Assembly (NCBI RefSeq): GCF_000338295.1
Contig: NZ_ANMO01000235.1
Location: forward strand, 26,704-90,703
Length of the DNA stretch: 64,000 nt
Source of the DNA: Rhodopirellula europaea 6C
GTDB lineage: Bacteria; Planctomycetota; Planctomycetia; Pirellulales; Pirellulaceae
Reading direction: 5' to 3'
Both the position numbers and the translations under genes were made by a program. Each line of letters begins with the position of its first letter. Within the stretch, counting starts at the first letter, position 1. The notes under the pieces were generated by a model. It was not told where the DNA came from and made no database searches. It saw only the letters and a list, made by a program, of their open reading frames with translations. Shown piece after piece: positions 1-9,133 of this stretch.

Positions 1-498
1 GATCTCGCCGAGTTCACCACTCAGGATCATTTCGCGAGCTTGGCGAACGAGCGGATAGCCGGTGTAGTTGTGTGTCAGAGCGAAGACGACGTCGGAGTTT
101 TCGACCGTTTTCAGCAATTGTTCGGCTTGATCCAAATCGAACGTCATCGGTTTGTCACAGACGACGTTGAAGCCGGCTTCGACCGCAGCTTTGGCGATTT
201 CGAAGTGCGTGTGGTTGGGCGTGGTGACGCTGACGAAGTCGATCCGTTGGTCTTCTGGCAACCGCGATTCGGCGTCCAGCATGGCTTCGTAACTGCCGTA
301 CGCTCGTGATTCGTCGACGCCGTATCCGGGGGCGGAGTTGCGGCTGCGTTCGGGATTGCTGGAGAAGGCTCCGGCGACCAATTCGCTGCGATTGTCCAAT
401 CCGGCGGCGACGGTGTGGACGCGACCGATGAACGATCCCAGACCACCGCCAACGATTCCCATGCGGAGTTTTCTGTTCAGGGGAGCATTGAGCGACAT
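1..498 (-). CDS. Gfo/Idh/MocA family NAD(P)-dependent oxidoreductase (N-terminal part, cut by window edge)
   Basis: The reading frame starts at an ATG at 498 and runs off the left edge of the window, giving 166 residues. The N-terminus carries a Rossmann dinucleotide-binding loop (RMGIVGGGLGSFIG), followed by a VTTPNHTHFEIA segment and the family signature VVCDKPMTFDLDQAEQL, where the EKP/DKP lysine normally lies in the active site. Proteins of this family oxidise or reduce sugars and cyclitols with NAD(P), and planctomycetes carry many copies. The substrate cannot be read from the sequence. The C-terminal substrate domain is missing only because the window ends. The gene diverges from the small anchored-protein gene that starts at 638. 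Confidence 0.88.
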   Translation of the reverse strand, partial: MSLNAPLNRKLRMGIVGGGLGSFIGRVHTVAAGLDNRSELVAGAFSSNPERSRNSAPGYGVDESRAYGSYEAMLDAESRLPEDQRIDFVSVTTPNHTHFEIAKAAVEAGFNVVCDKPMTFDLDQAEQLLKTVENSDVVFALTHNYTGYPLVRQAREMILSGELGEI

Positions 499-637
499 GA
501 TGATTTTCGCGAGAAACGTGGAAAGAGGCGGTCCAGGACACGAGATTCCAATCGTAAAGTTCTCAGCCGATGCGTACAATCACAGGCTGAATCAACTCCA
601 TTGTTCCCTTCCTCTGCCGCTAGCTGAGAAACGATTC

Positions 638-1288
638 ATGAAAGACTTTGCTGATCCCGCTCAATTGCCAGTCGTTCCAACCGAATCAACGCGATGCTGT
701 GGGAATCGCGGATGGATGGTCGGTTTAGTCGGTGTGACGGCTGCAGCCATTGGGGCGGCCATCTACTTCGCAGGTGTCGCCTCCGAAGCCCGTCGTTCTG
801 CAGAAACTGCCGCCGTGGGTGCGAACCCATCCGCACTGGCCAATTGGCAGAACCTGCCGATCGCCAACGCGACCGCCGCGGTAAGCAGCGAAACGTTTTC
901 GCTCGCGACGGGTGCCGTCAGTGATCAAGCGGACGGATTGTTCGTCCTGGATCACAATTCGGGTTTGCTTCAGTGTTCCGTGATGTACCCACGAGTCAAT
1001 CGTTTTGCGGCCACGTTCACCGTCAACATCTCCGATGCGTTGGGGACCGATGGCAAAGGTGGGTCGTACATCATGGCGACCGGGCAAGCTGATTTCCCTC
1101 GTAGTAGCAGCAACCCGGTTGGGCGTTCGGTCATTTATGTCTTGGATACCGCAACTGGCAACTACGCTTGCTATGGCGTTCCCTTCAATGCTCAAGCGAT
1201 GAATGCCAACCGTCCACAACAAGGTTTGTTGGTGTTGATCGGACAAGGAACCGCGAACCCGGTGATCGATCGCGATAACTTGCGTTGA
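638..1288 (+). CDS. Hypothetical protein with one N-terminal membrane anchor
   Basis: This is a 216-residue protein from the ATG at 638; the frame stays open further upstream, but that part lies antisense to the oxidoreductase and is unlikely to be coding. Residues about 27-50 form one hydrophobic segment ([24 protein letters not shown]) after a Cys-Cys pair, which predicts an inner-membrane anchor with the remainder outside the cytoplasm. The C-terminal 140 residues look globular and contain [12 protein letters not shown] and a [19 protein letters not shown] segment, which resembles a short propeller-like or beta-sandwich repeat. I do not recognise a named family. The next gene begins 16 bases after the stop, so the two may be co-transcribed. 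Confidence 0.7.
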   Translation: MKDFADPAQLPVVPTESTRCCGNRGWMVGLVGVTAAAIGAAIYFAGVASEARRSAETAAVGANPSALANWQNLPIANATAAVSSETFSLATGAVSDQADGLFVLDHNSGLLQCSVMYPRVNRFAATFTVNISDALGTDGKGGSYIMATGQADFPRSSSNPVGRSVIYVLDTATGNYACYGVPFNAQAMNANRPQQGLLVLIGQGTANPVIDRDNLR

Positions 1289-1304
1289 TCCAGAAACGGT
1301 TCAG

Positions 1305-1910
1305 TTGAACGCGAGTTCGTCCGAAAAGCTTGAAGTCACCGACGATCGATTCCAAAAGGATCGGTCGTGGACGACTGCGTGGATCGCGGGTTTGATTGTC
1401 GTCGGCATGGTCTTGGTGCTGGCGGGGATGGGCCGTCGATTCTGGTGCGACTGCGGGTCGTGGGTGCCATGGTCTTGGGACATTTGGACCGCCCATAATT
1501 CTCAGCACCTGATCGATCCCTATTTCTTTTCGCACGTTTTGCACGGCGTGCTGTTTTTCTGGGTACTCCGCTGGGTGCCTCGCCTGAATCGGACGCAATG
1601 CCTGTTGATCGCGTTGGGGCTGGAGGCAAGCTGGGAGATCTTGGAGAACTCGCCGTTGATCATCAAACGCTACCGCGAAGCGACGATGGCGGTGGGGTAC
1701 ACCGGTGATTCGATCGCGAATTCGGTCACGGATTTGGCGGCCTGCACGTTGGGATACTGGTTCTCATCCAGATTTCCTTGGCGTTGGTCGGTCGCGTTGT
1801 TTGTGGCCAGCGAGATCTTGATGTTGATCATGATTCGCGACAATTTGCTGCTGAACGTGTTGATGCTGGTCAGCCCAATTCCTGCGATCCAAGAGTGGCA
1901 GAGCGGCTGA
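1305..1910 (+). CDS. UPF0314/DUF2585 family membrane protein
   Basis: This 201-residue protein has about five hydrophobic segments. It carries the recognisable UPF0314 (DUF2585) core: a GRRFWCDCG segment, then [21 protein letters not shown], then [19 protein letters not shown] and [19 protein letters not shown]. The conserved His, Glu, Asn and Asp residues face the membrane helices as in other family members; the biochemical role of the family is not established. The only upstream start in frame is a TTG at 1305; the first in-frame ATG lies inside the first membrane helix, so the TTG is preferred. The gene follows the small anchored protein by 16 bases. Confidence 0.82.
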   Translation: MNASSSEKLEVTDDRFQKDRSWTTAWIAGLIVVGMVLVLAGMGRRFWCDCGSWVPWSWDIWTAHNSQHLIDPYFFSHVLHGVLFFWVLRWVPRLNRTQCLLIALGLEASWEILENSPLIIKRYREATMAVGYTGDSIANSVTDLAACTLGYWFSSRFPWRWSVALFVASEILMLIMIRDNLLLNVLMLVSPIPAIQEWQSG

Positions 1911-2032
1911 TTCGATCTTGCAGGCACCCTCCGCCGGATGGTATTGCGGAGTGTGAATGTTTGAAAATCGGCGTGTTGGACGCCCTTTTCATTGAAAATG
2001 ACTGACTCCACGCCATGGAAGGCTGAATCAGG

Positions 2033-5000
2033 ATGTCTGCTGGACGATTCCATTTGATCGCGTTGACGCTCGCCGTCGGTGCTTTGTGTTTAGGTTGGGA
2101 CACTCGAACCTTCGCGGCGGAAGCGGAGTGGATTTGGGCGTCAGGAACAACCGCTGAGCAAGCGATCCCGCACGGCGAAACGTGCTGGTTCCGCAAATCT
2201 TTGAATTTGCGTCACCGTGGCGAAGCGATCGTCGAAGTTGCCGCTGATGATGCCTACGAAGTGCACGTCAACGGGCGCAAAGTCGGTGAGGGCGAGTCCT
2301 ACCGGCAGATGCAAGAATTCGACATCAGCGACTACATCGAACCGGGACGCAATGTCGTCGCGGTTCAAGTTCAGAACACCCGTGGAAACACCGCTGCTCT
2401 GGTCGCACGCGTGTCGATTCGACCTGAAACGGGTGAGAAGTGGTTCACGTTCAGTTCCGATCGAACATGGAAAACCAATCTGCAAGAAGTCCCGTTGTGG
2501 AACACCGCTGCGTACAACGACGGAGCTTGGCTGCCAGCGTCGACGTTTGGTCCGCTTGGCGAAACCGCTCCGTGGGATCGCGAACCCAGTGTCGAAGTTG
2601 AAGTCGCCAAAGAGAATTCCGAACGCTTTCAAATCCAACGCGGCTTCGGTGTTCAACGTCTGATCAACGACGACCAAGTCGGATCAGTCATTGCGATGGC
2701 GTTTGACGAGTTCGGCCACGTTTTGCTTTCGCAAGAAGGCGGGCCATTGTTGATTGTCACCGACCGCGACGACGATGGTGTCCCCGAAGACGTCCAAACG
2801 TATTGCGACAAAGTCGAATCCATTCAAGGCATTTTGCCGCTCAATGGCGAGGTGTTCGTGACCGCCGATGGGCCAGACGGATCGGCTCTTTATCGATTGA
2901 TCGACAAGGATCGAAACGGCGAACTTGAAACGGTCAAGACAATCGTCAAGTTCAGCGGCAGCGGTGGCGAGCACGGTCCTCACGGATTGCGTTTAGGCCC
3001 TGACGGAATGATCTATGTTTCGGTTGGAAGTTACGTCAAGCCGATCGGAAAGACTGGTAGCGGTGAGACATTGAAAGACACTTACGAAGGCGATTTGTTG
3101 CCTCGTTACGAAGATCCGGGCGGGCACGGTCGAGGCGTGAAGGCTCCCGGTGGAACGATCATTCGAACCGATATCGAAGGCAAGGTCATCGAGCGAATCG
3201 CCGGTGGACTGCGAAACGCATACGACTTGGCATTCCACCCCGAAGGCAACTTGTTCGTGCATGACGCGGACATGGAAGCCGACGTTGAAACACCTTGGTA
3301 TCGGCCCACGGCTCTGGTGGATGTTACCGAAGCGGGTGAGTTTGGTTGGCGAACTGGTTGGGCGAAATGGCCTGAGTATTACATCGATCGATTGCCAAAC
3401 GTGCTGGACACTGGACGCGGCAGCCCGACCGGAATTGAGTGCTATGAGCACCACATGTTCCCGGTTCGATATCACAACAGTTTGTTCATGGCCGATTGGT
3501 CCGAAGGTCGGATCCTGAACGTCCGTCTGAAACCCAATGGCAGTGGATTCCAAGCTGACAGCGAAGTGTTCCTGAAAGGGCAGCCGCTCAACGTCACGGA
3601 CTTGGCCGTCGGTCCCGATGGAGCGTTGTATTTCTGCACGGGCGGTCGCGGGACTGCTGGTGGCGTTTATCGAGTTGTCTATCAAGGCAAAATTCCAGAA
3701 GCGATGAAGCAACTCGGCAGCGGGATCGCCGCCGCGGTTCGCCAGCCTCAATTGGACGCTGCTTGGTCGCGTCAACGAATCGCCGCGATTCGACGCGAGT
3801 TGGGTAGCGATTGGGACCAGCAATTGGCCGGTGTTGCATATAGCGATGAGAATCCGCCGTCCTATCGCATTCGAGCGATGAACCTGATGCAAATGTACGG
3901 GCCCGTTCCAAGCGACGATTTGCTGATCGAATTGTCCAAGGCCGAAAGCGAATTGGTTCGACGTCGCGCCGCGATTCAGCTGGGGCTGAACCCGTCAGCA
4001 CGTGCGAAGGACCGTTTGAATGACATGCTGACCGACAGTGACTTGCGAGTCCGTCGTGCGGTTTGCGAAGCCATGCTTCGTAGCAATCAAATTCCGAGCG
4101 ACCCGCAGCCATTGATTGATTTGTTGGCTCACGAGGATCGGGTTCTCTCTTATGTGGCTCGCCAAGTTTTGCAACGCATTCCAGCGGCAAAATGGAAAGA
4201 GACCGTCATTCTGCACAAAGACACACGGACCGCTTTGGTTGGCATGTTGGCATTGGTTGCCGCTGATACCAACAAGGCGACCGGATTGTTGGTTCTGAAG
4301 CGAACCAGCAACATGATGAAAGAATTCTTGAGCGACAAAGACTTTGTCGACACGCTACGCCTTTGCCAGGTCACGCTGCATCGTTGCAACATCAAGGCCG
4401 GCGAAGTTCAGTGGTTGTCCAAACAAATCGCGGATGAATTCCCCGCTGGCGATTCTCGCATGAATCACGAATTGATTCGCTTGGCGAGCTATCTGCAAGC
4501 TGAGTCTTTGGTTCCTCGGGCGATGGAGTATTTGGAATCCGATGCACCGGAGTTGGATCGCGTTTTAGCTGCGATGTGTTTGCAACGCATCGATCGTCAA
4601 TGGTCGGCTCGTGAGCGATTCGCGTTGTTAAAGTTCTACGAAGGTATCGCCGGACGAGACAGCGAGGGTTCGTTGCCAATGTACATGGTGGGTGTGACGC
4701 GAGATTTCGCTCGACATCTTTCGGAAGACGACATCCAAGCGATCTTGGACGAAGGCAGCCGTTGGCGTAATTCCGCCCTTGGTGCTTTGTTCCAGTTGAA
4801 GCGTCCAATTGACGAAGCGACCGCCGAAAAGCTGCGGACACTGGACGATGAGCTCACCAACGAAGCCAAGGTGGACGATGTTCACCGGCGTTTGCGAACC
4901 GGAATCATCGCGATGTTGGCTTCGGCTCCTGACGACGCGTCGGCGGCGCACCTGCGAAAAATTTGGCGAACCGAACCTCAGCGTCGAGCAGTTGTGGCAA

Positions 5001-5824
5001 TGGCATTGGCACAAAACCCTGACGGTGAAAACTGGGACTACTTGGTTCGCAGTTTGAATGTCCTGGATGGACCGGCCGCGAATGAAGTTGTCACTCGGCT
5101 CCGTTCGGTGCCAATCGCCACCGATGATCCGATGGCTCTTCGGTCGTTGGTCCTGATGGGGCTGCGTGCGGAGAAAGAAGGCACCACCTTTGAAAGTGTG
5201 GAGCAATTGCTCGAGCACTGGACTGGTATGCAACGTCCCGAAGGCGTGAAGCTGTCGATGACTCCATGGCAACGTTGGTACGCCAAGACGTTCCCGGATC
5301 GTCCAGCGGCAGAATTGCCACGAGAAGATGAATCGAAATGGGATTTCGAACAGTTGATTTCTCACCTGGAAAGTGATGAAGGGCAGGGCGGTGACGCTCT
5401 GGCAGGTGCGGAGGTTTATGCCCGAGCCCAATGTGCGAATTGTCACCGTGCCGGGAATCAAGGCACCGTCATCGGTCCTGATCTGACCAGCGTGGCTCGT
5501 CGATTCACACGTCGCGAGATCCTAGAATCCGTTTTGTATCCATCACATGTTGTGAGCGATCAATACGCCAGCAAGAAGGTGCTGACGTTGGACGGTGAGG
5601 TCTACGTCGGAATGGTCAGCAAAGCTGGCGGCGATTTGCAAATTCGCGATTCGAACAACAACGTGACCACGTTGGCGGAGTCGGAAGTGGATCTGATCCA
5701 GCCCAGCCGATCGAGCATCATGCCGAGTGGTTTGCTGGACGATTTGTCGCTGCAGGACATCACTGACTTGATGGCATACCTCAACGACGCTCGCCGAGTT
5801 GAGATCGCAACCCGACCGAAGTGA
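2033..5824 (+). CDS. Secreted PVC-type dehydrogenase with HEAT-like repeats and C-terminal heme-binding domain
   Basis: This 1263-residue protein opens with a signal peptide (residues 1-29, cleavage near TFAAEA). Residues about 30-190 look like a galactose-binding sandwich (DDAYEVHVNGRKVGEG, then EPGRNVVAVQVQNTRGN). Residues about 200-560 form a six-bladed sugar-dehydrogenase-like propeller of the planctomycete membrane-bound dehydrogenase type, with GEHGPHGLRLGPDGMIYVSVG and a late LAVGPDGALYF blade. About 580-1080 are helical HEAT-like repeats. The C-terminus is a PVC heme domain with CANCH at residues 1134-1138 and GPDLTSVARRF after it. The protein probably oxidises a sugar or alcohol outside the cytoplasm and passes electrons to its own c-type heme. 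Substrate unknown. The heme needs the cytochrome c maturation system encoded elsewhere. Confidence 0.9.
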   Translation: MSAGRFHLIALTLAVGALCLGWDTRTFAAEAEWIWASGTTAEQAIPHGETCWFRKSLNLRHRGEAIVEVAADDAYEVHVNGRKVGEGESYRQMQEFDISDYIEPGRNVVAVQVQNTRGNTAALVARVSIRPETGEKWFTFSSDRTWKTNLQEVPLWNTAAYNDGAWLPASTFGPLGETAPWDREPSVEVEVAKENSERFQIQRGFGVQRLINDDQVGSVIAMAFDEFGHVLLSQEGGPLLIVTDRDDDGVPEDVQTYCDKVESIQGILPLNGEVFVTADGPDGSALYRLIDKDRNGELETVKTIVKFSGSGGEHGPHGLRLGPDGMIYVSVGSYVKPIGKTGSGETLKDTYEGDLLPRYEDPGGHGRGVKAPGGTIIRTDIEGKVIERIAGGLRNAYDLAFHPEGNLFVHDADMEADVETPWYRPTALVDVTEAGEFGWRTGWAKWPEYYIDRLPNVLDTGRGSPTGIECYEHHMFPVRYHNSLFMADWSEGRILNVRLKPNGSGFQADSEVFLKGQPLNVTDLAVGPDGALYFCTGGRGTAGGVYRVVYQGKIPEAMKQLGSGIAAAVRQPQLDAAWSRQRIAAIRRELGSDWDQQLAGVAYSDENPPSYRIRAMNLMQMYGPVPSDDLLIELSKAESELVRRRAAIQLGLNPSARAKDRLNDMLTDSDLRVRRAVCEAMLRSNQIPSDPQPLIDLLAHEDRVLSYVARQVLQRIPAAKWKETVILHKDTRTALVGMLALVAADTNKATGLLVLKRTSNMMKEFLSDKDFVDTLRLCQVTLHRCNIKAGEVQWLSKQIADEFPAGDSRMNHELIRLASYLQAESLVPRAMEYLESDAPELDRVLAAMCLQRIDRQWSARERFALLKFYEGIAGRDSEGSLPMYMVGVTRDFARHLSEDDIQAILDEGSRWRNSALGALFQLKRPIDEATAEKLRTLDDELTNEAKVDDVHRRLRTGIIAMLASAPDDASAAHLRKIWRTEPQRRAVVAMALAQNPDGENWDYLVRSLNVLDGPAANEVVTRLRSVPIATDDPMALRSLVLMGLRAEKEGTTFESVEQLLEHWTGMQRPEGVKLSMTPWQRWYAKTFPDRPAAELPREDESKWDFEQLISHLESDEGQGGDALAGAEVYARAQCANCHRAGNQGTVIGPDLTSVARRFTRREILESVLYPSHVVSDQYASKKVLTLDGEVYVGMVSKAGGDLQIRDSNNNVTTLAESEVDLIQPSRSSIMPSGLLDDLSLQDITDLMAYLNDARRVEIATRPK

Positions 5825-5846
5825 TTCGGGCTGCGAGGCGTTGTTC

Positions 5847-5867
5847 AAAAAGGGTGAGAACCCTTTG
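5847..5867 (-). terminator. Candidate intrinsic terminator of mgtE
   Basis: Between the convergent heme dehydrogenase and mgtE genes, AAAGGG at 5849-5854 and CCCTTT at 5861-5866 form a six-pair stem with a six-base loop. Read on the minus strand the hairpin is followed by a short T run, which suits mgtE better than the plus-strand gene. Confidence 0.45.
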
Positions 5868-5878
5868 ACGGGCGAGGG

Positions 5879-7375
5879 CTAGATCAAGCGTTCGAGCATT
5901 GCGGTGGCCAGTCCAAGGACGAGGAAGAAGCCGCACATGTCGGTCACGGTTGTTAGCAACGGGCCACTGGCGACTGCGGGGTCAAACCCGAGTCGTTTCA
6001 GTAGCAATGGCACGGTGCCTCCGATGGAAACGGCGATCAAAGTGTTGGCACACAACGCCACGCCCACCACGAGTCCCAGGTAAGGGTTGCCGTCCCAGAC
6101 AACAGCAACGATTGCGACCAGCAATCCCAGGACCGATCCATTGATCAGTCCGACGCTGATTTCTTTCAGCCACACGCGAATCATTTCGGTGGGGCGAACC
6201 AAGCCGAGTGAAAGTTCTCGCATGCTCACCGCGACGGCTTGGTTGCCGCTGCAACCGCTCATGTCACTGATGATAGGCAAGAACACCGCCAGAGCGATCA
6301 CCTTGGACAACGTGTCTTGATAAACGGCGATCACGCCGGCGGCACCGATGTTGAGCAAGATGTTGATGCTGAGCCAACTGAGCCGTCGTTTTGCACGTTG
6401 CCAAAGCGGCATCGTTCGCAGTTCTTCACCGCCGATGATCCCTTGGCTTTTTAGAAAATCGTTCTCGGCTGCGCGAGTCGATTCGTAGTCCACGGCATTT
6501 CGGTGGACGACGCCCAGCAGTTTGTGGTTGTCGTCGACGACGGGCACGCCAAGGAAATGGTGGGCGTCGAAGAAGTCACGTAGTTCATCCAGCGGCATGC
6601 TGGCGGTGATCGACAACGGGTCGAGGATCATGATGTCCGCAACCGGGTCGGTGCGTTTGGCGAACAACAGGTTTCGCATTGGCAACACGCCAACCAGCTT
6701 TTCGTCGTCATCGGTCAGGTAGGCATACTGAACGTCGTAGTCGCGGAATTCCTCTGCATTTTCAGAGAGTGTCGTGATGACTTCGTGAACCAAGCTCTTC
6801 TGATTGAAACGCAGAATCTCACGAACCAGCAGACCACCGGCTTGGTCATCGCTGTACGCGGCCAATTCCCGAACCGAGGCGGCGTCTTCGGGAGGCAACG
6901 CGCGCAGAATGGATTCGGCTTGATCGTCGTCCAAGTCACCCAGCAAGTCAGCCTGTTCGTCGCTGGTCATCTCCTGGACGATGGCGGCGGCGTCCGAAAC
7001 TTCGAGCGAGTCGACCAATTCGGCGGCTTGCGTTTCGCTGAGGTGACGCAGGATTTCGGCCGCTTCCTCGGCGGGAAGCAAGGTCAAGACGGCGCAGTAA
7101 TGTTCCTCGTCCAAACGGTTCAGCGCCAACGCTTGGTCATTGGGGCCTAGTTTGGAGAGGAAGTTTTCGACGCCGATCGCGTCGCCTGCTTCGGCCAGTT
7201 CGCCCAATCGCTCCCATGGTCGCCAATCCGATTGCTGGGCGGATTCGTCGAGATCAGAAGTCGTGGGTTGTTCGGGGGAGGCGGGGACATTCACTGGTGC
7301 AGGGGGCCGCTTGAAGGTGTAGATTGTCGGATTTGAGTTGCCACGGCTGTTCCTACCGAGACCTCGTTTTGTCAC
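5879..7375 (-). CDS. mgtE: MgtE-type magnesium transporter
   Basis: The protein is about 498 residues from a GTG at 7375, close to the usual MgtE length of 450-480 plus a short extension. In order it has an N-terminal superhelical MgtE-N domain (LNRLDEEHYCAVLTLLPAEEAAEILRHL and following repeats), two CBS domains (AYLTDDDEKLVGVLPMRNLL; GVPVVDDNHKLLGVVHRN), and a C-terminal block of five membrane helices starting near WLSINILLNIGAAGVIAVYQ and including the conserved PIISDMSGCSGNQAVAV pore region. MgtE is a Mg2+ channel gated by Mg2+ binding to the cytoplasmic domains. There is no ATG near the 5' end; a TTG at 7414 is an alternative start. Either choice overlaps the divergent deacylase gene. 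Confidence 0.9.
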   Translation of the reverse strand: MTKRGLGRNSRGNSNPTIYTFKRPPAPVNVPASPEQPTTSDLDESAQQSDWRPWERLGELAEAGDAIGVENFLSKLGPNDQALALNRLDEEHYCAVLTLLPAEEAAEILRHLSETQAAELVDSLEVSDAAAIVQEMTSDEQADLLGDLDDDQAESILRALPPEDAASVRELAAYSDDQAGGLLVREILRFNQKSLVHEVITTLSENAEEFRDYDVQYAYLTDDDEKLVGVLPMRNLLFAKRTDPVADIMILDPLSITASMPLDELRDFFDAHHFLGVPVVDDNHKLLGVVHRNAVDYESTRAAENDFLKSQGIIGGEELRTMPLWQRAKRRLSWLSINILLNIGAAGVIAVYQDTLSKVIALAVFLPIISDMSGCSGNQAVAVSMRELSLGLVRPTEMIRVWLKEISVGLINGSVLGLLVAIVAVVWDGNPYLGLVVGVALCANTLIAVSIGGTVPLLLKRLGFDPAVASGPLLTTVTDMCGFFLVLGLATAMLERLI

Positions 7376-8589
7376 TTGCTGTTCGTCTACTGTCCGAATT
7401 GATCGCTTATCCAACGGTCAGTCATACCAGCAACGGAGCGATCACGGAGTGGGTGGCAGTTCGTTTGCGAGCGCAAGGGTTCGAATGTGAGCAAACGCGG
7501 TACCTGGATGGTGAAGGTGTCCCAAAATTCAATTTAATTGCCAAGCGTTTGCCACCGGATTCCAGTTTGGAATCGGGCAATTTGTCGACGCAATCCATCG
7601 ATCGGCTTGAGTTGGATCGACCCGAAAACGAGATCGGGTTGGCGTATTTCTGTCACACCGATGTCGTCCCCGCGGATCGTTGGGGAGGACCGGGCGGAAA
7701 CCCATTTGAGGCCGTGGTCGAAGACAACCGTCTGTATGGTCGTGGTGCTTGTGACATGAAGGGATCGCTGGCAGCGATGCTGGCGGCGATCGACGGTTTG
7801 GATGCCTCAAAACAATCCGCACCGCTATGGATCGTTTGCACCGCCGACGAAGAAGTCGGGCTTCGTGGTGCCAAGGAATTGGCCCAAAGCAGTCCGGCGT
7901 ATCGCGAAATCGTTTCTCGCAATCCGGTTGCGTTGATCGGTGAGCCAACGGAACTTCGAATTGTCCACGCTCATAAAGGCATGGGCGGGTTCCGAGTGAT
8001 CTCGCATGGCAAAGCCGCCCACAGCAGTACCGCGAAAGGCATCAACGCGAACGTCGCGATGATACCGTTGTTGCAGACGATCCTTGAGTTGCACGAACGG
8101 GTTCAGACTGACCCTATGTTGCGGGACGACCGATTCGACCCTCCGACGTTGACCTTCAATTTTGGAATCAGTGACCACGCCGACGCGACCAACATCGTGC
8201 CCGACCGAAGTGAAGTTTGGGCCAATTGGCGAACCATGCCCAACGTCGACGGTGAGTGTTTGATGGAGGACGCGAAGGTTGCCGCTGAGCAACTCGGATT
8301 GCAATTTCGCGGTTACAAATCGGTCGCTCCGCTGGAAACATCAATTGACGATCCCACGCTCGTTCGGATGTGCGAGCTGGCCAGTTCTTACTGCGGACGT
8401 GATAAACCGGAGACGGTTTGTTATGCGACTGACGGTGCGGTGTTGGGAGAACTTCAGCATCGAATTGTTTGCGGACCGGGCAGCATCGAACAGGCGCACA
8501 CGATTGATGAGTTCATCGAACTGGAATCGCTCGAGAATGGAGTCGCACTGTTTCGAGATGCGATTCAGGCCTTCTCAATGCGGTCTTGA
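7324..8589 (+). CDS. M20 family ArgE/DapE-type deacylase
   Basis: The reading frame gives 421 residues from a TTG at 7324; a second TTG at 7369 would still keep the conserved start of the fold (LLSELIAYPTVSH). The M20 zinc-peptidase motifs are present: FCHTDVVP with the first metal His and catalytic Asp, GRGACDMKGSLAAML with the bridging Asp, CTADEEVG with the catalytic Glu pair, and ALIGEPTEL. The dimerisation domain begins near HKGMGGFRVISHGKAAHSS, and the last metal-binding His is in IEQAHTIDEF. The family hydrolyses N-acyl amino acids (acetylornithine, succinyl-diaminopimelate and relatives); the exact substrate is not determined. No ATG is available before residue 141, so a non-ATG start is certain if the gene is intact. 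Confidence 0.87.
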   Translation: MSDLSCHGCSYRDLVLSLAVRLLSELIAYPTVSHTSNGAITEWVAVRLRAQGFECEQTRYLDGEGVPKFNLIAKRLPPDSSLESGNLSTQSIDRLELDRPENEIGLAYFCHTDVVPADRWGGPGGNPFEAVVEDNRLYGRGACDMKGSLAAMLAAIDGLDASKQSAPLWIVCTADEEVGLRGAKELAQSSPAYREIVSRNPVALIGEPTELRIVHAHKGMGGFRVISHGKAAHSSTAKGINANVAMIPLLQTILELHERVQTDPMLRDDRFDPPTLTFNFGISDHADATNIVPDRSEVWANWRTMPNVDGECLMEDAKVAAEQLGLQFRGYKSVAPLETSIDDPTLVRMCELASSYCGRDKPETVCYATDGAVLGELQHRIVCGPGSIEQAHTIDEFIELESLENGVALFRDAIQAFSMRS

Positions 8590-8620
8590 TTGACTTGCGT
8601 GATTGATGGACCAGTTCTGT

Positions 8621-9124
8621 TCAGCCGTAAAAGGAATCGATCCCGACCGCGTCGAATGCCGACTCGTAGTGTTCGACACGAGTTGGACGCGGTTCATCTC
8701 GCGGCCACCAAACCGCAACGACGTCAAAGCGACACGCGATGCCGAGTAACTTCTTGCGTTTCAAGTAGCGTAGGGCGGCTCGTGTGATACGTGCCTGTTT
8801 GTTTTCATCGACGCGGTCTGCGGGGTGTCCTGGCCGCGTGGTCGATAGCGTTTTGACTTCGACAAAGACAATCAGACGTGGCCGCTTGCGAAGAGCGATC
8901 AAGTCGATTTCACCGGCGCGATCGGATTCACTCTCGGCGATGACGTTCAGGCCTTTGCGCCTCAGCAATTGAGCGGCCGCTTGTTCACCGCGGCGGCCAA
9001 GTTGAGCGTTCTCGTCGATCGAACCAAAGCGATAGTCGACGTACCAGTTTTTGAATCGCTTGCCGCGGGAGTTGATCCAGGCAAGCGTCTGACGAGTGCG
9101 ATTGGCAAGGCGGTTGGTTGCCAA
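8621..9124 (-). CDS. YraN/UPF0102 family nuclease-fold protein
   Basis: This 167-residue protein has the UPF0102 core: LGRRGEQAAAQLLRRKGLNVIAES, then GEIDLIALRKRPRLIVFVEVKTL, with the restriction-endonuclease-like D-(E/V)xK pattern (Asp in GEIDLI; Glu and Lys in VEVK), and KQARITRAALRYL. The family is predicted to act on DNA but its role is not settled. The N-terminus has about 35 extra basic residues. The start is a TTG at 9124, only 9 bases after the stop of the VWA gene, so it is probably the third gene of an operon with the DJ-1 and VWA genes. It converges with the deacylase gene. Confidence 0.83.
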   Translation of the reverse strand: MATNRLANRTRQTLAWINSRGKRFKNWYVDYRFGSIDENAQLGRRGEQAAAQLLRRKGLNVIAESESDRAGEIDLIALRKRPRLIVFVEVKTLSTTRPGHPADRVDENKQARITRAALRYLKRKKLLGIACRFDVVAVWWPRDEPRPTRVEHYESAFDAVGIDSFYG

Positions 9125-9133
9125 ACGTCGGCC

